Assembly: GCA_027493955.1 (NCBI GenBank)
Contig: JAOSJT010000001.1
Coordinates: 3,707,131-3,771,130 of the forward strand
Length of the DNA: 64,000 bases
Source of the DNA: Bacteroidia bacterium
Lineage (GTDB): Bacteria; Bacteroidota; Ignavibacteria; SZUA-365
Reading direction: 5' to 3'
The position numbers and the translations under genes were made by a program. The notes below the pieces were generated by a model. The model saw only the letters and a list, made by a program, of their open reading frames with translations. It was not told where the DNA came from and ran no database searches. Positions 62,301-64,000 of the stretch are shown piece after piece; the stretch's first letter is position 1, and each line of letters starts with the position of its first letter.

Positions 62301-63465
62301 CCAGACGGACACCCTCTCCGAAGTCGATATAGCTACCCTTTCCGGGATCGAGTGAAAAAGCGGCCGTACCTCCTTCGTCGTCCCCATGCAGGGGAAGCTC
62401 GTACCATCTGTCCTCATACTCCAGAAAATAGACCAGCGACGTTTCGGTAAATGTCGCGACACCGATGTCGAGAGGGAACAGAACACGGACATCGATATCC
62501 GGCATGCCCCCTGCCGAGGTATAGTAGGTCCAAGTACCGCTGCCGCGATCAAAACGCGACAGACCGCTTGCGGTGCTGAACCAGAGTTTGCTCCCATCCG
62601 CGGTGAGCGCCACGGCCTTGAGTTCCTTGTCGGGTAGTTGCGACAATTCTGGGAAGGCCCGCAATCCGTCCGTGGAGGGATCGTACAAGAAGAGATCTCC
62701 GGAGGTCAGCAACCAGAAAGCGCTTCCCTGAATGATGATTTCTCTGACGTCTCCGCCTCCGAAGGTGTGGAGGGCATAGGGAGAAAACACCCGCGCGATC
62801 ATGTCAAAACGCAGGAGATCCGTGTCGCGCAGCAACCACAACTGTCCTCCCGCAATAAAGGCATCGTGAATGCGACTCTCGCCCGGAGGTAGAAAGTGTC
62901 GCCAACGTTCATAACGCGGATCGTACTCACTGATTCCCGTATCGGTGGCGAGGTACACACGGTCTTCATTCAGGGTGATGGCATGCACAATGCTGCCCGC
63001 AAGCGCTTTCTCCGCGCCTATCGTCTGCCATTCTTCGATCAGCCTGTCGTAGCGCGCTGCGCCATGTTGTCCTCCAGCCCAGACATAATCCGTCTCGAAG
63101 ACGACGGCTCTCGTCGCACCGATGTTCAGTCCACGACCGCTGTCGTAGTGCAGCATGGTGTTGCTCCGCTGATCAAAGGCGGTGAGTCCGGCGCTTTGAC
63201 CAACCCACAGCACGTCGCCGGAGAGATCGAGCGAAGTGATGCGTGAGGACAAGAGCCCGTTTTGTCTGCCGTATGCGGACCACACGTTATCTTCGCTACG
63301 ATAGCGATGTAATCCGTTGGGCGTTCCGATCCACACCGAACCGCTGGTTGAGAGCAGAGACCAGGAGCGGTCGGGATACTGCACCCTGACCTGTGCCGGC
63401 GCATCACATACGGCAAAGGACAGACAGATGAGGAACGCGGCAATACAGCTGCGCGGTATACTCAA
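59326..63465 (-). CDS. Giant propeller/SprA-like/beta-barrel outer-membrane protein
   Basis: It has 1379 residues from a TTG start five bases after the DUF362 stop, which gives a signal peptide (MSIPRSCIAAFLICLSFAVCDAPAQ); the open frame further upstream overlaps the DUF362 gene. Residues 30-390 contain 7-9 two-component-propeller repeats (GSVWIGTPNGLHRY, VWAGGQHGAARYD, RVYLATDTGISEYD, LWFSTASGLSRFD). A linker of beta-strands follows. Residues about 725-790 (VIRGSERITVDGIPVRPGEDY, LDYSSGHLLFT) are the repeat typical of SprA-like T9SS translocon proteins. Residues 800-1379 look like a large outer-membrane barrel ending LRIVMQL. The combination is unusual; the role is unknown. Confidence 0.85.
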   Translation of the reverse strand: MSIPRSCIAAFLICLSFAVCDAPAQVRVQYPDRSWSLLSTSGSVWIGTPNGLHRYRSEDNVWSAYGRQNGLLSSRITSLDLSGDVLWVGQSAGLTAFDQRSNTMLHYDSGRGLNIGATRAVVFETDYVWAGGQHGAARYDRLIEEWQTIGAEKALAGSIVHAITLNEDRVYLATDTGISEYDPRYERWRHFLPPGESRIHDAFIAGGQLWLLRDTDLLRFDMIARVFSPYALHTFGGGDVREIIIQGSAFWLLTSGDLFLYDPSTDGLRAFPELSQLPDKELKAVALTADGSKLWFSTASGLSRFDRGSGTWTYYTSAGGMPDIDVRVLFPLDIGVATFTETSLVYFLEYEDRWYELPLHGDDEGGTAAFSLDPGKGSYIDFGEGVRLDLSGSRSSWLSRDPLGQRDYESGKFFYRNDLKARLDLGGGRRISAVYNDADFETVVYGAEYRGARDDMVQSLQWGDMRVQGSGSRLQQDFGIFGVGGRAVLGDRTEKYGRSMLEVQAQSGHKTTSTHTDVFDGLNRGRQLSLTDADWLERSLYHLRADRQVGKLGDATVEVFSLLSASTVRRSRDDLLSTSIAGVSGDWRRHNEGDQYTIDLSSGIIHLRWVSDEVVAVRIHRNGVTEELLLRDSTTQYLEIRNHYSIGSDIIPATLRLRILGPGDTEVPLSQFGLDNDGDRRVDAEFVDFAKGLLRFPEALPFPQTAYQRPPVATYMMEVRYETHNSGSYALSKRRVIRGSERITVDGIPVRPGEDYVLDYSSGHLLFTRDGAVFDDSRVEITYEYVRNIAEERFTQANLTYSPSDLAQLSLGGGSFTPQGRTSSVHFAQAAGEVRWQTQRLDLRVRPEYRHTVSDLSSGAAAGLSASLSTEAARVSILSSLRSNGYSEAVPAQYSAGPLHADHLVSAEYDITPELRAFARYHGRAGQDSLLGTESSEETFSGGVQWSRQDYPSLTLRSELLDVTAWSEKRSRRGGRVDAVWTPSAGLLALTGFSAARISAYARITGEETMGSLRNGLYRSQNYFLRTVLNPRPLFSLNFWYQGDLREKKVRAGLFTREYQIERANLDILMENMDGLILGGRLTRELRSMQASPMLFDRSSVTSLLTNVRVAPGTWVPALRPVVFFATVNYAVTGYAANAADQRGFLLSLFSGNTGEPRSGSTVTGYESRLEWRPISGLLYSVAGMYRESTSKLYNSTANSGNWNMIHYAEWRPDNRTQYAFQFQLMKRLYSGTNTETQPAIWVERRFSRLLLARVAFNTTTSRSENSYGVWEGYTLRPSATTTFTFDDAPIVRRAELRLDTDYLIEERRQTFYLAPPSSNSRRTLRTNIHLDMYPHPVLFIRFRYNTHWDSQRGFNTYRMLGVDGWYQPEAELRIVMQL

Positions 63466-63470
63466 ACGAT

Positions 63471-64000
63471 TTACCCAAGCGAGGTTCGTACGATTTGTTC
63501 CATCGGCACCTGCAGAGTGCCCACACCACGTTCGGCGGCGAGTGCGATATGCCGCACATCGGCCGGGGTTAGCGTGCGGCCATTCCATTGAGTCAGTCCA
63601 AGGGTTGCGGCATCAACAGCCACAGGGTCGCTGCCGGCGAGTATGGTATTGAGCGTTTTCACAGTTCCGGGGCCTTGCGGACCGTTATCCAGCATGCAGT
63701 GTACGGCATCCATAATGGTCAGCTGCGGTCGGATGACGCCGGCGAGGTCGGCGACGGCGCTGCTGAGATTGTAGTCGCCGTGAAATACGCGGCGGTCATG
63801 AATCAGGCCCATCAGATTCTTCATACCGAAACTCACCGTAGTACCACCGTGTGCTTTCGCTGTTGGCAAATTGATGAGCACGTCAGCCTTGCGCGCGAGC
63901 TTTGCGACGGCGACTTCCTTGAACTCGATGGCTTTCGGTGTCGGTACGGATTCGAATTGCTGTTCCTCGCCAAGTTCGACAAAGGTCAGCTCGGGCATGG
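63471..64000 (-). CDS. DUF362 family protein, partial
   Basis: The 5' part lies beyond the right edge; at least 175 C-terminal residues are present. DUF362 marks are KADVLINLPTAKAHGGTTVSFGMKNLMGLI (the conserved KxH...KNxxG core) and AGSDPVAVDAATLGL. Members are sometimes fused to 4Fe-4S domains and are of unknown function; no cysteine cluster is visible in this part. It is in the same direction and 5 bp before the giant outer-membrane gene, so they form an operon. Confidence 0.9.
   Translation of the reverse strand, partial: MPELTFVELGEEQQFESVPTPKAIEFKEVAVAKLARKADVLINLPTAKAHGGTTVSFGMKNLMGLIHDRRVFHGDYNLSSAVADLAGVIRPQLTIMDAVHCMLDNGPQGPGTVKTLNTILAGSDPVAVDAATLGLTQWNGRTLTPADVRHIALAAERGVGTLQVPMEQIVRTSLG

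Overview
The window looks like a chromosome segment of a Gram-negative member of the Bacteroidota/Chlorobiota (FCB) assemblage, most like Ignavibacteria/Kapabacteria in gene style. The reasons are at least six secreted proteins ending in type IX secretion (T9SS) type-A sorting domains (the YPNPFNP...LPSGVY...R pattern), a PorV/PorQ-type outer-membrane protein, an S46 dipeptidyl peptidase, many short lipoproteins, and two uvrA genes. No organism name can be proven from the sequence alone. GC is moderately high, Shine-Dalgarno sites are visible before many genes, and several genes start with TTG or GTG.

Layout. 0-2 kb: a frameshifted secreted-protein gene running off the left edge, then a leucine-rich-repeat lipoprotein. 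2-3.6 kb: an intact tRNA-Ser(GGA) followed by three perfect 427-bp tandem copies of a unit made of a terminator hairpin, a small GIY-YIG nuclease gene and a degenerate tRNA-Ser copy. 3.6-12.4 kb: accessory secreted proteins and lipoproteins, T9SS substrates, repeats and long gaps, including a second copy (10.6 kb) of a 143-bp tRNA-Ser-derived repeat. 12.5-14 kb: polysaccharide deacetylase plus methyltransferase. 14.15-14.75 kb: a second tRNA-Ser/GIY-YIG locus on the minus strand, whose tRNA has a 15-nt palindrome in place of the 5' strand of the anticodon stem. 14.9-28 kb: a HAD phosphatase and a peptidase-rich block (two M16 proteins, S46, an S15-like hydrolase, an M2/M3-like lipoprotein) with a SecD-P1-like secreted protein and a YycJ-type hydrolase. 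28-46.6 kb: uvrA, VOC protein, two membrane transporters, TPR lipoprotein/DUF58, Omp28-like lipoprotein, a PETase-like secreted hydrolase, a T9SS cargo with a sigma-54-like promoter, a second uvrA, leuS, YdjM-like hydrolase and PAP2 phosphatase. 46.7-54.6 kb: SGNH hydrolase/TlpA thioredoxin pair, arginine deiminase divergent from phenylalanine hydroxylase, esterase plus BtuF-like protein, BFD-type ferredoxin. 54.8-64 kb: a T9SS-tailed pentaheme cytochrome, beta-barrel proteins, a candidate structured RNA with its own terminator, OsmC, and a very large propeller/SprA-like/beta-barrel protein following a DUF362 gene.

How it fits together. The cell probably exports peptidases, hydrolases, a multiheme cytochrome and adhesin-like proteins through T9SS and takes up peptides and amino acids (S46, M16, M2/M3, arginine deiminase, phenylalanine hydroxylase). 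The most unusual feature is the tRNA-Ser/GIY-YIG module. It is present at two loci with the same tRNA promoter. The nuclease stop codon lies inside tRNA D-arm-like sequence, and short palindromes repeatedly interrupt or replace tRNA stem strands in the copies. This looks like a small tRNA-derived mobile or homing module and is the best candidate here for an undescribed system.
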